Assembly (NCBI GenBank): GCA_963749825.1
Contig: CAVVOI010000012.1
Span: 434,001-498,000, forward strand
DNA length: 64,000 nucleotides
Origin: UBA11865 sp963749825
GTDB taxonomy: Bacteria > Chloroflexota > Anaerolineae > Promineifilales > Promineifilaceae
Reading direction: 5' to 3'
A program made the translations under genes and the position numbers. Positions 36,394 to 47,100 of this stretch are shown piece after piece; within the stretch, counting starts at the first letter, position 1, and the number at the start of each line of letters is the position of its first letter. The notes under the pieces were generated by a model. That model worked only from the letters and a program-made list of their open reading frames with translations. It had not been told where the DNA came from and searched no databases.

Positions 36394-36875
36394 TATGATT
36401 CTTGCTCCCGGCTGCTGAGGCGATTATTTTGCCTCTCTGCTGCCCTTTGGAAACGTTCCTTATCCTCAGGTGTATGGCACAATACTTGAGGCACTGGAGT
36501 TGGCCGGCCATAATCATCCAGAGCAACATACACGATATAGGCCGTGTTTGTATGAGTCAAGGTACCACTAATGACATCCTCGGCCGTGACCACGACGCGG
36601 GTTTCCATAGAAGTACGACCTGTCCAGGTAATAGCGGCCGATACTGTTACCAGGTCACCAATGTGAACTGGGGAATGGAAGGTCATGGAATCTAAAACGA
36701 CGGTGACAACAGGTCTACGAGCATGTTTACTGGCAGCTATGCCGCCCGCTTCGTCACACAATTTCACGATGTAGCCACCGTGAACGTTACCCATCGTATT
36801 AGCTGCTCCAGGCCCCATCAACTGGGTTAAAGTCACCTGGGATTCGGCGGCTGGTTTAGCCTTTAAAGAATCCAT
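36393..36875 (-). CDS. Acyl-CoA thioesterase, hotdog fold (YciA/BACH-like)
   Basis: Hydrolyses acyl-CoA to free acid and CoA. The 160-residue hotdog domain shows NVHGGYIVKLCDEAGGIAAS and VLDSMTFHSPVHIGDLVTVS, matching the YciA/BACH subgroup where an Asp and Asn/His at these sites are catalytic. The stop overlaps the chelatase-like start (TAATG). Physiological substrate unknown. Confidence 0.9.
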   Translation of the reverse strand: MDSLKAKPAAESQVTLTQLMGPGAANTMGNVHGGYIVKLCDEAGGIAASKHARRPVVTVVLDSMTFHSPVHIGDLVTVSAAITWTGRTSMETRVVVTAEDVISGTLTHTNTAYIVYVALDDYGRPTPVPQVLCHTPEDKERFQRAAERQNNRLSSREQES

Positions 36876-36892
36876 GATCGATCGTCCTGAGA

Positions 36893-37243
36893 TCAGTCCA
36901 TATCTGGTCGTGTTTCGGATACATAAATGAGCCTTTCCGGGAATTCTTCAAACATGTCGATGATATTATGGGGCAAATTCCGCATCAACGGCGCCAGGGG
37001 CATGCTTGTCGGCAGCCTGGGTCTCTCCGGACGCGGCGGGGGATGAAGCCGCGGTGGTCTTTCACTTAACGATCGTTTTCGAAGCAGGCGTTTGTCGTCA
37101 CTGATGAAGCCCAGATATTGCCCAGCAGAGTCAAATACTTCCCGACCGGAGACAAAACCCAACCATTCTCCATCGATATTGAATATGTTCCCGTCCATAT
37201 AGACGGCGACCCACTCCCCATCTGAACGATAAATCGGCTGCAT
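36893..37243 (-). CDS. Small protein with four-fold beta-flower-like repeats
   Basis: A 116-residue protein. The first 55 residues contain three to four copies of a roughly 15-residue unit ending in Trp/Tyr-x-Gly/Ala-Phe/Val (DGEWVAVYMDG, DGEWLGFVSG, AGQYLGFISD), resembling the 4-fold beta-flower fold. A Pro/Arg-rich stretch (RPPRLHPPPRPERPRLP) and an acidic C-terminus follow. Function unknown. It is directly upstream of the thioesterase gene, 17 nt apart, same strand. Confidence 0.65.
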   Translation of the reverse strand: MQPIYRSDGEWVAVYMDGNIFNIDGEWLGFVSGREVFDSAGQYLGFISDDKRLLRKRSLSERPPRLHPPPRPERPRLPTSMPLAPLMRNLPHNIIDMFEEFPERLIYVSETRPDMD

Positions 37244-37355
37244 ACCTCACCGTTCCTTAAAAAATCTGTTCACCTTATGCATTATATGAGCCACAAGGTG
37301 CATGAGCAACAGTTCGACATCCCAGATAATCAACGACGATCGAAACTCTTACCGG

Positions 37356-38528
37356 TCATACCGGAAGCAACTCCTCATATATGGACATGAGCTGTTTTGC
37401 TGCTCGTTTCCAGGTAAAGTGCCTCGCTTGCAGGAAACCATCCGCCACAAGCGAAGCTCGCAACGTAGAATCCGCCAAGAGCGCCAGGATCGTATCCGAC
37501 CAGGCATCCGCGTTTTCCGGTGGCAGGGTTACGGCGGCATCCCCTACAACTTCTGGCAGTGATGAGGTATTCGAGGTTATGACAGGCACCCCGCAAGCCA
37601 TGGCTTCTAATAATGGCAGCCCGAATCCTTCATACAAGCTAGGAAATACAAATAGCGCCGCCTGACTATATAGCCCAGGCAAATCATCATCGGCGACAAA
37701 GCCAAGAAATCGAACTCTGTCGTACAAACCAAGCCGATCAACTTGAGTCATCATCTCTTCATAAAGCCAACCCTTGCCGCCGGCGATTAGTAAATTATGA
37801 GGGAACTGCTGAGCCACCTCTTTGAACGCTCGTATGAGAAGAGAATAGTTCTTTCGCGGCTGCAGAGTGCCAACGCCAAGGAGGTAGGGTTTATCGCCCA
37901 GGCCATACCTATTCCGTATATCCTTAAGCTTGCCTTTGTCGGTGATCGGTTTGAAGCTATTACTCACACCACTGTAAAGGACCGTTACTTTATCGGCCGG
38001 CACCTGCCAATGATCGATCAGATCCTTCATAGTGGCCTGGGAATCGGCCAGTATCCGATTGGCCTGTTCGATAGATCGGGGCACAACTTGATTTAAGTAT
38101 CGAACCAATGCTGGCGTGAATGCCTCAGGATAATGGATGAAGGAGAGATCGTGGACCGTTAATAGTTTCGGTATGGGTCCACGAACGGCGGGCAATACAA
38201 AATCAGGCGAATGAAATAGATCCAAGTTGCCTGTGGCCGTTTGAATTGGGACGGGGATCCTTAATCTATGCCATAGTCGATAAAGCCAAACCTGGCTCAC
38301 GGGAGCCCGGCGGTAAATGATATTTTCACCTTGGGGAAGCGGATCAAGGACGGGCAGATTCTGGTCAGGCCTGGCCGAGAAAAAGACGAACTCATAATCA
38401 CCAAAGCTTTCAGATTGAACCAGGGCCCTGACCAACTCTCGGGTATACCGGCCGATCCCCCCACCTTGGGTCACTGCCGCAGTAACATCAATTCCAATGC
38501 GTTTACGCTTGTCGCTACTCGTCGTCAT
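37356..38528 (-). CDS. Family 4 glycosyltransferase (mannosyltransferase-like)
   Basis: Retaining GT-B enzyme, 390 residues. Seen: GIDVTAAVTQGGGIGRYTRE donor-side start, TVHDLSFIHYPEAFTP, GVGTLQPRKNYSLLIRAF, and the EX7E-type motif in FVFPSLYEGFGLPLLEAMAC. This resembles mannosyltransferases that use GDP-mannose, but the donor is not certain. It is the last gene of the UXS-ligase-GtrA-GT4 exopolysaccharide operon; ATGA overlap with gtrA. Confidence 0.92.
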   Translation of the reverse strand: MTTSSDKRKRIGIDVTAAVTQGGGIGRYTRELVRALVQSESFGDYEFVFFSARPDQNLPVLDPLPQGENIIYRRAPVSQVWLYRLWHRLRIPVPIQTATGNLDLFHSPDFVLPAVRGPIPKLLTVHDLSFIHYPEAFTPALVRYLNQVVPRSIEQANRILADSQATMKDLIDHWQVPADKVTVLYSGVSNSFKPITDKGKLKDIRNRYGLGDKPYLLGVGTLQPRKNYSLLIRAFKEVAQQFPHNLLIAGGKGWLYEEMMTQVDRLGLYDRVRFLGFVADDDLPGLYSQAALFVFPSLYEGFGLPLLEAMACGVPVITSNTSSLPEVVGDAAVTLPPENADAWSDTILALLADSTLRASLVADGFLQARHFTWKRAAKQLMSIYEELLPV

Positions 38529-39040
38529 TTAACGTTGCTATAAGTCCAATGGCGATTAATAAAGAAGTTCCAAAATAGAACGACGACGGTAGCCAATATC
38601 TTGGCCAGGATATAGCCTTCGAAGAACCCTGGAAGGAAGGGCAATGCGGCAATGATCCAATCAAAAAGAGGTGTGGTAAGGATTAAAATTAGGTTATTCA
38701 ATAATAGACCGAGGATGCTGACAAAGCCAAATTGAGGCAGCTGCACCCTTTTACGTTTGGCCCGGGATTCAGGGTAAGTCCAGTACCGGTTTAAGGTGAA
38801 ATTGCTGATCACGGCAAGAGTGAAGGAAATCGAATTTGCTAACAACAGGCCGGCATTTGTGGGAAGTTGGCTATTCTCGGCCACGAGTTCAGGCAGTCTG
38901 ACGACTTCTACAAGGAATGTCAACGTCCCGAAATCTATGACGAAGCCAATGGTTCCCACAATCAAAAATTTGGCGAAGCGTTCGGCCTCTTTCGGATTGA
39001 AACCAAATCGGATGGCAACTTTGGCGATAAAGCTAATCAT
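38525..39040 (-). CDS. GtrA-family membrane protein
   Basis: Four membrane helices in 171 residues with the family pattern AKFLIVGTIGFVIDFGTLTF and SFTLAVISNFTLNRYWTYPE, ending FFINRHWTYS. GtrA proteins are thought to help translocate polyprenyl-linked sugars. It overlaps the O-antigen ligase gene by 8 nt and GT4 by 4 nt, so it is probably translated with them. Confidence 0.88.
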   Translation of the reverse strand: MISFIAKVAIRFGFNPKEAERFAKFLIVGTIGFVIDFGTLTFLVEVVRLPELVAENSQLPTNAGLLLANSISFTLAVISNFTLNRYWTYPESRAKRKRVQLPQFGFVSILGLLLNNLILILTTPLFDWIIAALPFLPGFFEGYILAKILATVVVLFWNFFINRHWTYSNVK

Positions 39041-40550
39041 CTTTTTTTGTCAGAACCTGCTGCAAACCTAACATCACACCGATAAATAAATAAAGATTAT
39101 TGACATATAACTTATCGAAAAAGTGGTGGACTGAAAGGGCTGTCCAAGCAGCCAGCAGACCCAAGGCAAGGCCTCGATTTGGCCAATCCAAGCGCCCTAA
39201 GCTTCTGATGAGTTGGACGAATACCATGATCCAGAAGATGAGGTATGTTAGAATGCCTACGATCCCTGTTTCGGCTAATATATTTAAATAGTAATTATGG
39301 GCGTGACCTAGCGGGTGAGGCCAATTAAGCAAGCCGTATTGACCGTACGCAACTTCGTAATTGCCGAAGCCAACGCCTGTTAACAGATGATCGCGAGCCA
39401 TATCGCCCCCTGCTTGCCAATGAGCCAACCTTTCGATGATAGCGAAGTTTTCTTCTGTGATATGGACTCCCCGGACATCTCCGATAAGGAATTCGGTGCC
39501 GAAGCTTTCCAGCCGGTTGGTTATCGAAAGAGGTAACAAGTTATTCTGAAACATCACGAGAATAATGGTAAAAGCGGCTAATGTTAGAACAACTCCTTGC
39601 CAACGCTTTTTCGGCAGAAAAAAAACGAGTGCGATCATGGCAGCGGCAAAGCCAATCCATGCGCCTCTACTCCAAGACATCAAAAGGGCCAGCGACAAAA
39701 CTACCGCACAAGCCAAAACAAAAAAGAGCCAAAACCAGTCAGCTCTTGTCACGTGTTTTTTAGCCCGGCGATCCCCTAATATGGCTATGAACGCCCCGAT
39801 AGAGCCCCCAATAGCCAAGGCGGCCGACATTCCCATGTAGCCGCCGAACGGGTTGGGTTGCTGGAATGTGCCGAATGCGCGAAAGTATCGATCCAAAATC
39901 ATGAAATGGTCGGGACCGTCGCCCCTTAGCCCAAACTGCCAGATTCCTATCAGCGCCTGGCTCACTCCTGCTAAAAGGATCAAGGTAACCAGCCAGCGGA
40001 TATCGATACCAGCTTTTATGCGTTGCCACAACCACCGCTTCGAATCTAAGGGCTGCCAGTTGAGAGTTAAATCTGTAACCAACAACATGGCGACGCCCAA
40101 ACCAAGCCACTTAACAATCTCTTTGAAACCCACCCACAATGATTCGCCGCCAACCAAACTAAGGCTTGCCCCAGCGATGAATAAGAAAAGCGGCAGATTC
40201 AACTTCGTGCTGGGGATATTGATTCTTCGACGAATCACGCCATAGGCCAGCCAGGCACAAACTGTAATGATGAATAGAATCTGCCCACTTTTTGGATAAG
40301 ATGATCCGATGCTTAGGCTCTCGAGTGCTCCTAGCGGTCCAATAAGCAGGACCAAAGCAATACCGATCAAAGGCTGGACGAGCAGAAACAGTAGTAGAAA
40401 TATGACCACCAACAAGCTTACAACAAACGGCAATGGCAAGATAACAATCAGGAAGCCAAGTATCAAACCAAATACGGCCAGGCCGGCTAGGGACCAGTTA
40501 TCAGAGGTTATAATGCGTCGAGGTTGATGATAAGAAGAATGGCTTATCAC
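39033..40550 (-). CDS. O-antigen ligase family protein (Wzy/WaaL-like)
   Basis: Polytopic membrane protein of 505 residues, 11-12 helices. The Wzy_C core shows LALLMSWSRGAWIGFAAAMI, then a periplasmic-type loop with GVGFGNYEVAYGQYGLLNWP and HPLGHAHNYYLNILAETG. It joins or polymerises lipid-linked glycans outside the membrane. In a Gram-positive-like or monoderm phylum it likely serves exopolysaccharide or wall glycan rather than LPS. Second gene of the operon; 4-nt overlap with UXS. Confidence 0.9.
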   Translation of the reverse strand: MISHSSYHQPRRIITSDNWSLAGLAVFGLILGFLIVILPLPFVVSLLVVIFLLLFLLVQPLIGIALVLLIGPLGALESLSIGSSYPKSGQILFIITVCAWLAYGVIRRRINIPSTKLNLPLFLFIAGASLSLVGGESLWVGFKEIVKWLGLGVAMLLVTDLTLNWQPLDSKRWLWQRIKAGIDIRWLVTLILLAGVSQALIGIWQFGLRGDGPDHFMILDRYFRAFGTFQQPNPFGGYMGMSAALAIGGSIGAFIAILGDRRAKKHVTRADWFWLFFVLACAVVLSLALLMSWSRGAWIGFAAAMIALVFFLPKKRWQGVVLTLAAFTIILVMFQNNLLPLSITNRLESFGTEFLIGDVRGVHITEENFAIIERLAHWQAGGDMARDHLLTGVGFGNYEVAYGQYGLLNWPHPLGHAHNYYLNILAETGIVGILTYLIFWIMVFVQLIRSLGRLDWPNRGLALGLLAAWTALSVHHFFDKLYVNNLYLFIGVMLGLQQVLTKKDD

Positions 40551-41491
40551 GATAATTTGTTGCGAGAATAAGCAATAGTCTTCTCTAATCCATCGGCAAG
40601 ATCAACTCTTGGCTCCCAATCAAGCAACTGTTTGGCCTTGGTGATATCCGGTCGCCTAACCATGGGATCATCGGCAGTCCGTTCATGAGGTGGTTCGACG
40701 AGTTTTATTTTCGATTTGCTACCAGTTAACTTCAAGATAACTTGGGCAAATTCCAAAATAGTCATTTCCTTTGGATTGCCGATGTTCACCGGGCTGCTTT
40801 CACCCGATAGCAGCAACTTATATACGCCGTCGACCAGATCACTGCAATATTGAAACGACCGCGTTTGACTTCCATCCCCATACACTGTTAACGGTTGGCC
40901 GGTCAAAGCCTGGTAAATGAAATTTGGAACGACCCGACCGTCGTTCAACCGCATCCTTGGTCCATAGGTGTTGAATATACGAATTATGCGTGTATCAAGC
41001 CCATGATGGCGATGGTAAGCCATCGTCATCGCTTCAGCGAATCGTTTGGCTTCGTCATAAACACCCCTAGGTCCAATTGGATTGACGTGCCCCCAATAGC
41101 CTTCAGGTTGGGGATTGACTTGTGGGTCACCATAAACTTCCGATGTTGAAGCAAGAAAGAAACATGCCCCTTTCGCTTTTGCCAGACCAATTGCATTGAG
41201 CGTTCCCATAGATCCCACTTTCAAGGTGTGGATTGGATGTTCGAGATAGTCGTTTGGACTGGCCGGAGAAGCAAAGTGAAGCACGGCATCGAGGGATTCC
41301 TGTACATACAGATAGTTGATGACATTGTGCTCAATAAAGGTAAAACGTTTATGGCCAATCAAATGAACAATATTATCCATGCTACCGGTGATGAGGTTAT
41401 CCATGGCAATGACCGTATGTCCTTCAGCAAGGAACCGGTCGCATAAATGGGAGCCTAGAAAACCCGCTCCACCCGTTATCAATACTCGCAT
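40547..41491 (-). CDS. UDP-glucuronate decarboxylase-like NAD-dependent epimerase/dehydratase (UXS)
   Basis: Short-chain dehydrogenase of the UXS group: converts UDP-glucuronate to UDP-xylose. NAD motif LITGGAGFLGSHLCDRF, the UXS-type HFASPASPNDYLEHPIHTLK, STSEVYGDPQVNPQPEGYWG, catalytic YDEAKRFAEA (Tyr-x3-Lys) and VYGDGSQTRSFQYCSDLVDG are all present; 314 residues is typical. It heads the exopolysaccharide operon and supplies a pentose donor. Confidence 0.92.
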   Translation of the reverse strand: MRVLITGGAGFLGSHLCDRFLAEGHTVIAMDNLITGSMDNIVHLIGHKRFTFIEHNVINYLYVQESLDAVLHFASPASPNDYLEHPIHTLKVGSMGTLNAIGLAKAKGACFFLASTSEVYGDPQVNPQPEGYWGHVNPIGPRGVYDEAKRFAEAMTMAYHRHHGLDTRIIRIFNTYGPRMRLNDGRVVPNFIYQALTGQPLTVYGDGSQTRSFQYCSDLVDGVYKLLLSGESSPVNIGNPKEMTILEFAQVILKLTGSKSKIKLVEPPHERTADDPMVRRPDITKAKQLLDWEPRVDLADGLEKTIAYSRNKLS

Positions 41492-41861
41492 ATGATTTCC
41501 CTCCTTGACCAGTCTCGCGCTTCCTCGAGAGCATAACCTGTAGTATCTCGGCCAATATCGAATATCTATTCAACCAGCCGATAATTGTATCTTAGCCAAG
41601 ATTCTCTGGCTAACTCCCTGAAAACCTCCATAATCACTATCAGCCCGTCAGCCAAGCCTACCTATTTTGGGTTGCCCTTCTATCCTGGCCCAATGTATAC
41701 TCCTTTTCTTGCATTAAGCGGATTACGTTCGCCTAATCTGGCGGAGCATGCTCGCTAATTCGATAAAATCAGATCTAAGAGTAATTTAAAGATTTTTGGC
41801 ATTTCCCGGCAGATTAAATCAGACTGCTGTTAACCAAAAATCAGGGTTCAATTTGAGGATT
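41492..41861. other. Intergenic region between divergent UXS and fni genes
   Basis: About 370 nt without a convincing gene. It must hold the divergent promoters. I see one short palindrome (GAGCATGCTC, 41746-41755) but no clear sigma-70 pair, terminator or known RNA. Confidence 0.4.
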
Positions 41862-42956
41862 ATGACCAAAAAGAACATGAATGGGGCCGCTAACTCAATA
41901 GTCACCTCGGCAACGGAAACGGGTGATCAAACAGAAAAAAGAAAGGCCGATCATATCCGGATTAACCTGGAAAAAGATGTCGCCTTCAAGAAATTGACAA
42001 CTGGCCTTGAGAATTACTATTTTATGCACCGGGCCTTGCCTGAATTGAATTTCGCCGAGATAGATACCAAAACGCAACTACTGGGTAAAACTCTGAAGAC
42101 TCCATTACTCATTTCCTCGATGACTGGGGGAACATCCGAGGCTTTACAAATAAATCGTATTTTGGCCACGGCTGCTCAAGAGGCTGGTATGGCAATGGGA
42201 TTGGGTTCGGTGCGGGCGGCGATTGAAGATCCTGATCTGGCTTATACGTTTCAGGTCCGCGAAGTCGCTCCGGATATTCTCCTTTTTGCCAATCTTGGAG
42301 CTGTCCAACTTAACTACGGTTATGGTCTAGAGCAATGTCTAAAAGCTGTCGACATATGCCTAGCCGACGCGCTAATTTTGCACTTTAATTCGTTGCAAGA
42401 AGCCGTTCAGCCAGAAGGTGACGATAATTTTTCGAATCTTTTACCCAAAATAGAATCGATTTGCCGCCAGCTTCCTGTTCCTGTCATCGCCAAAGAAGTG
42501 GGCTGGGGTTTTGCCGAAGAAACGGCCCGTCAACTGGTCGGAGCAGGGGTCGCCGCCATAGACGTCGCTGGAGCGGGAGGAACATCATGGAGCCAGGTTG
42601 AGATGTACCGCGCCCCAACTGCCCGGCATGCTCGCGTAGCTGGCGCTTTCGTTGATTGGGGAATACCCACTGCCTACAGCATACAATATTGTCGACGCGC
42701 CGCCCCTGAGCTGACCATCATCGCCAGTGGTGGTATAAAGAATGGCATCGATGTAGCAAAATGTATTGCCTTGGGCGCATCGGCAGCTGGCCTGGCGGGC
42801 GATTTTCTGCGGGCAGCTGATGCTGGAGGTGTTGAAGCTGTCCTCGAAATAGCCGGCGCAATCACGGATGAGCTGCGAGTGGCTATGTTTGGTAGCGGGG
42901 TTATAAACATCGCTGCACTTAGCCAAACCAGCTTACATCGCACATTTGAACGTTAG
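41862..42956 (+). CDS. fni: Isopentenyl-diphosphate delta-isomerase, type 2
   Basis: FMN-dependent enzyme interconverting IPP and DMAPP. Seen: RKADHIRINLEKDVAFKKLT, SSMTGGTSEALQINRILATA, the flavin-binding GAGGTSWSQVEMYRA and IIASGGIKNGIDVAKCIALG. The ATG at 41862 (MTKKN) has GAGG 6 nt ahead; the TTG at 41796 is less likely. It is followed after 29 nt by the prenyl synthase gene, together making C20 precursors for carotenoids, quinones or polyprenols. Confidence 0.93.
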   Translation: MTKKNMNGAANSIVTSATETGDQTEKRKADHIRINLEKDVAFKKLTTGLENYYFMHRALPELNFAEIDTKTQLLGKTLKTPLLISSMTGGTSEALQINRILATAAQEAGMAMGLGSVRAAIEDPDLAYTFQVREVAPDILLFANLGAVQLNYGYGLEQCLKAVDICLADALILHFNSLQEAVQPEGDDNFSNLLPKIESICRQLPVPVIAKEVGWGFAEETARQLVGAGVAAIDVAGAGGTSWSQVEMYRAPTARHARVAGAFVDWGIPTAYSIQYCRRAAPELTIIASGGIKNGIDVAKCIALGASAAGLAGDFLRAADAGGVEAVLEIAGAITDELRVAMFGSGVINIAALSQTSLHRTFER

Positions 42957-42985
42957 TATCACACATGATGTTGGAGTAATGACCA

Positions 42986-44011
42986 ATGAACGAACCGCTC
43001 AGCAGCCTTGCTCAAAAAATGATACCGGCCGTTGAACGAGAAATGGAAGATGTCTCCGGCCTTGAAATCAAAGCCGGCGATCCTTTTTATGGCCTCATGC
43101 ACTACCACATGGGCTGGGTGGATAAAAGTCTTGAACCGATTGTTTCTAGTTCTGGAAAACGCATCCGCCCCTTGCTCTGCACGCTCTGCTCGAGTGCGGC
43201 CGACGGCAGTTGGGAGCAAGCCATACCCGGAGCGGCCTCCATTGAATTGTTGCATAATTTTACACTGATCCATGATGATATTCAGGATGCTAGCCCCACG
43301 CGAAGAGGGAGACCCACGCTTTGGCAAATCTGGGGGGCTAATCTGGCAATCAACAGCGGCGATGCCATGTTCGCCCTGGCTCATATTGCTATGAGCCGGT
43401 TGATCAATCGAGGCGTATCCCCGGAAGTCGTGGTGCGAGCGGTTCGCCGGCTTGACGAAACTTGCATCGACCTGACTATCGGACAACATGCCGACATGAC
43501 TTTTGAAGAACGAAACGATGTCTCCGTCGATGAATACCTGGACATGATAAATGGTAAGACCGCCGCACTCTTGGCATTTTCCACCGAATTAGGCGGCCTT
43601 GTTGCCGGTTGTAATGCGAATATTGTGGATCACTATGCCGCTTTTGGGCGGGATTTGGGAATGGCTTTTCAAGTTCGTGACGACATATTGGGTATCTGGG
43701 GGGAAGAATCCGTAATAGGCAAGTCAGCGGCAACCGATATCGTCACACGGAAAAAGTCGCTACCCGTACTATATGGCCTGTCAAAGAGCGATACCCTGCG
43801 GCAACTTTATGCAAGCGATGATAGTGGCGAGGTATTTGTCGAGCGTGTTGTGAGAATTCTGGATGATATAGGCGCCCGTGAATTTTGCGAGCGATACGAA
43901 GAAGAGTATGCGAGTAACGCTTTAAGCCATCTGGAAGCGACCAAAGCCAGAGGCGATGCCGCGACCGCCTTGCAACAATTAACCCGAACCCTCCTTAACC
44001 GGCAAGCTTGA
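42986..44011 (+). CDS. Polyprenyl synthetase (geranylgeranyl-diphosphate synthase-like)
   Basis: Chain-elongating prenyltransferase. The first aspartate-rich motif is in FTLIHDDIQDASPTRRGRPT (DDIQD) and the second in MAFQVRDDILGIWGEESVIG (DDILG). The 341-residue length fits. Product chain length cannot be read safely; the residues before the first motif (ELLHNFTLIHDD) would be consistent with C15-C20 or longer. It pairs with fni. Confidence 0.92.
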   Translation: MNEPLSSLAQKMIPAVEREMEDVSGLEIKAGDPFYGLMHYHMGWVDKSLEPIVSSSGKRIRPLLCTLCSSAADGSWEQAIPGAASIELLHNFTLIHDDIQDASPTRRGRPTLWQIWGANLAINSGDAMFALAHIAMSRLINRGVSPEVVVRAVRRLDETCIDLTIGQHADMTFEERNDVSVDEYLDMINGKTAALLAFSTELGGLVAGCNANIVDHYAAFGRDLGMAFQVRDDILGIWGEESVIGKSAATDIVTRKKSLPVLYGLSKSDTLRQLYASDDSGEVFVERVVRILDDIGAREFCERYEEEYASNALSHLEATKARGDAATALQQLTRTLLNRQA

Positions 44012-44075
44012 GAACCACCGTAGAGTACAGATCGACAGCATAAGCTTTCTCCAAAATCCCTACCCGGTTTTCACG

Positions 44076-44109
44076 AAAAAACGGCGACCTTGACAAACAA
44101 GGTCGCCGT
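44076..44109 (-). terminator. Intrinsic terminator of rpoC
   Basis: 12-bp perfect stem ACGGCGACCTTG / CAAGGTCGCCGT (44081-44092 / 44098-44109), 5-nt loop. The T-run is on the minus strand (A-run 44076-44080), so it serves rpoC; it could also stop the plus-strand prenyl synthase transcript weakly. Confidence 0.88.
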
Positions 44110-44147
44110 TCGCTTGTTAGATACAGCATCGATATGCTGTTACGTTG

Positions 44148-47100
44148 CTAATCAGTCGCTTCTGCTTCCTGCACGACTATTTTAGCAGCTTCTAGCGCGG
44201 CCTGAGCGGCGATTTTGTCCAACACATCCTCATCAGTATTGTCGTCGATCAACAGGGTCGAGAGGTCAACTTCCTCCTCTTCCAGCTCCATGAGGGCTTC
44301 AGCCGCTTCACGCTCGGCGATTCGGGCTTGGCGGACTTTGTAACCCGTGCCTGCCGGAATCAATTTGCCGATGATCACATTTTCTTTCAGGCCAATTAAC
44401 TCATCCTCTTTACCGGCGATGGCTGCTTTGGCAAGTACTTTGATGGTGTGCTGGAATGAACTTGCCGATAAGAAGCTCTCGGTGCTCAAGGACGCCTTGG
44501 TGATGCCCAGCAAAACAGGTTCGGCCCGGGCGGGTTGCCCACCTTCGGCAATTACCTCGTTATTGGTTTGCTGGAAAATCATGTTTTCGATTAATTCTCC
44601 CGGCAACATCTCAGTGTCACCCGAAGCCGTGATTACCACTTTGCTCAGCATCTTTCGAATAATGGTCTCGAAGTGCTTGTCGTTAATATTCTGACCTTGC
44701 GGCCGGTATACTTGCTGCACTTCCTTTAGAAGATATTGGGTAACCGCATCCCGACCTAGAATCTCGAGGATACGGTGAGGATTTTTTGATCCCTCAGTGA
44801 TTTGATCGCCAGCTTCAACTCGTTCACCCTCACTAACCAGAATGCGGGTGCCTGCCGGAATATCGTAATCTCGCTCGTCCTTACTTTCCCAGACAACTCG
44901 AACCATTTCACCATTAAGGACAACTCTACCGGCATGACGGGAACTGATCGATTCGGCTTCTTTTTCAGCTAATACGGCGCCAGCTTTGACCTCATCTTCG
45001 TTTTCGACTAGAACTTGCCAACCATCAGATAACTCGTATTCGTCTTCCACCAATTTACTATCGGTGATGAAGACATGACGGACGCCTTCGATCATTCGGA
45101 CCTCGGCGAGGCCGCTAATCTCGGTCATGACAGCCTCACCTTTCGGTTTTTGTCGTGCTTCAAATAACTCTTCGACACGGGGCAGACCCTGGGTAATATC
45201 TCCGCGAGAATCAGCCGTACCACCTGTATGGAACGTTCTAAGCGTTAACTGTGTTCCTGGTTCGCCGATTGACTGGGCGGCGACAATGCCGACGGCCGCC
45301 CCTAGCTCCACAATATTGCCTCGGGCTAGGTCAATTCCGTAGCATTTTGCACATATACCTTGCCGTAATTCACATGTCATCGGCGAAAATACATATACTT
45401 CGTCGATGCCAGTGGCATCAACTGCATCTGCTAATTCTTCCGTATACAGCTCACCTTCGCTAATGATAACCTCTCCTGTTTCAGGATCGGCTACTCTTGA
45501 GCCCGCATGACGGCCGTAGACTCGCTCAGCGAAAGTTTGTTTGCCGAAGTTGTCGGAACGACGTATCCAAATACCTTTACCCGTGCCGCAATCTTCCGAC
45601 AATACGATGACATCTTGGGCCACATCTACGAGTCGACGGGTCAGGTAACCTGCATCGGCCGTTCTAAGGGCCGTATCGGCTAGACCTTTACGCGCACCAT
45701 GCGTGGAGATGAAATACTCCAGCGCGGTCAAACCTTGCCGGAAATTGGAGGTGATTGGTACTGAGATGATTCGACCTTGCGGATCAGCCATCAAGCCTCG
45801 CATACCAGCCAACTGGGTGATTGGTCCAAAGCCACCTTTCGTCGATCCGGAAAGAGCCATCATGGTGACCGGACCAGCCGGGCTCATGGCTCCACGAACC
45901 GCCTTCTCGACCTGCGCTTTCGCATCGGTCCATTGTTCAATGGTCCTTTGATATTGCTCATCCTCAGTCAATAAACCACGCCGATATTGACGATCGATCT
46001 GATCTACACGTTGCCGGGCTTCTTCCAAGATGAGATCCCGTTCTTCCGGTATTACCAGGTCAGACACAGCGATTGTAATACCCGATTTGGTAGCATAACG
46101 AAAGCCAAGATCCTTTATATTGTCCACCATTTCGATGGTGACATCGTCACCCAATCGGCGGTAAACACGGTTCACCAACTCGTTAACGGCGGCCTTATCA
46201 AGCGCTTTATTCACGAATCGCATTTCTTCAGGCATAGCTCGGTTTAGGATCACGCGACCAGGCGTGGTCTCGATGATCTTTTGCTTGGGTTTGCCATCGG
46301 CGTAGCGCGTACCCTGATCGGTCAAGTAAGTTTCGGTAAGGAGCTTGATCTTCGCATGGATATGTAAGTAACCTAGATCGAAAGCCCGTTCGACTTCCTC
46401 CATATTACTGAAGATCTTCCCTTCACCCTTCTTGCCCTCTTGCATCACCGTCAAGTAATAAACACCCAGGACCATATCCTTGGATGGACCCACAATAGGA
46501 TGCCCATCCGCAGGTTTGAGAAGGTTCCGGGTGGCCATCATCTGGGCTTTTGCTTCCGTTACTGCTTTGTCTGACAAAGGTACATGGACGGCCATTTGAT
46601 CGCCGTCGAAATCAGCGTTGAAAGCCGCACATACTAACGGATGAAGCTGGATAGCCTTTCCTTCAACCAATATAGGCATGAATGCCTGGATACCGAGTCG
46701 ATGCAAGGTTGGCGCCCGGTTCAACAGAATTGGCCGGCCTTCTATGACCTCTTCCAATACCTCCCAGACCTCAGGTGGTTGTCGTTCAATGATTCGTCTG
46801 GCACCCTTAATGTTACTGGCGTGGCCATACTCAACCAGCTTGCTGATGACGAATGGTCGGAAGAGTTCTAAGGCCATCGTTTTCGGCAAACCACATTGAC
46901 CCATCTTCAGCGTTGGACCGACAACGATCACAGAGCGCCCAGAGTAATCCACCCGCTTTCCGAGTAGATTGCGACGGAAACGCCCCTTCTTGCCTTTGAG
47001 CATATCGGAGAGAGACTTCAACTCCCGCCGCCCGCGGCGGCTAAGGGCTTTACCCCTCTGACTGTTATCGATCAGACTGTCAACAGCCTCTTGAAGCATT

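Noticed and set aside
42986..44109. Terminator at 44081-44109 as the main terminator for the prenyl synthase gene
   Set aside because: The T-run is on the minus strand side, so the hairpin mainly fits rpoC; on plus it lacks a good U-tract.
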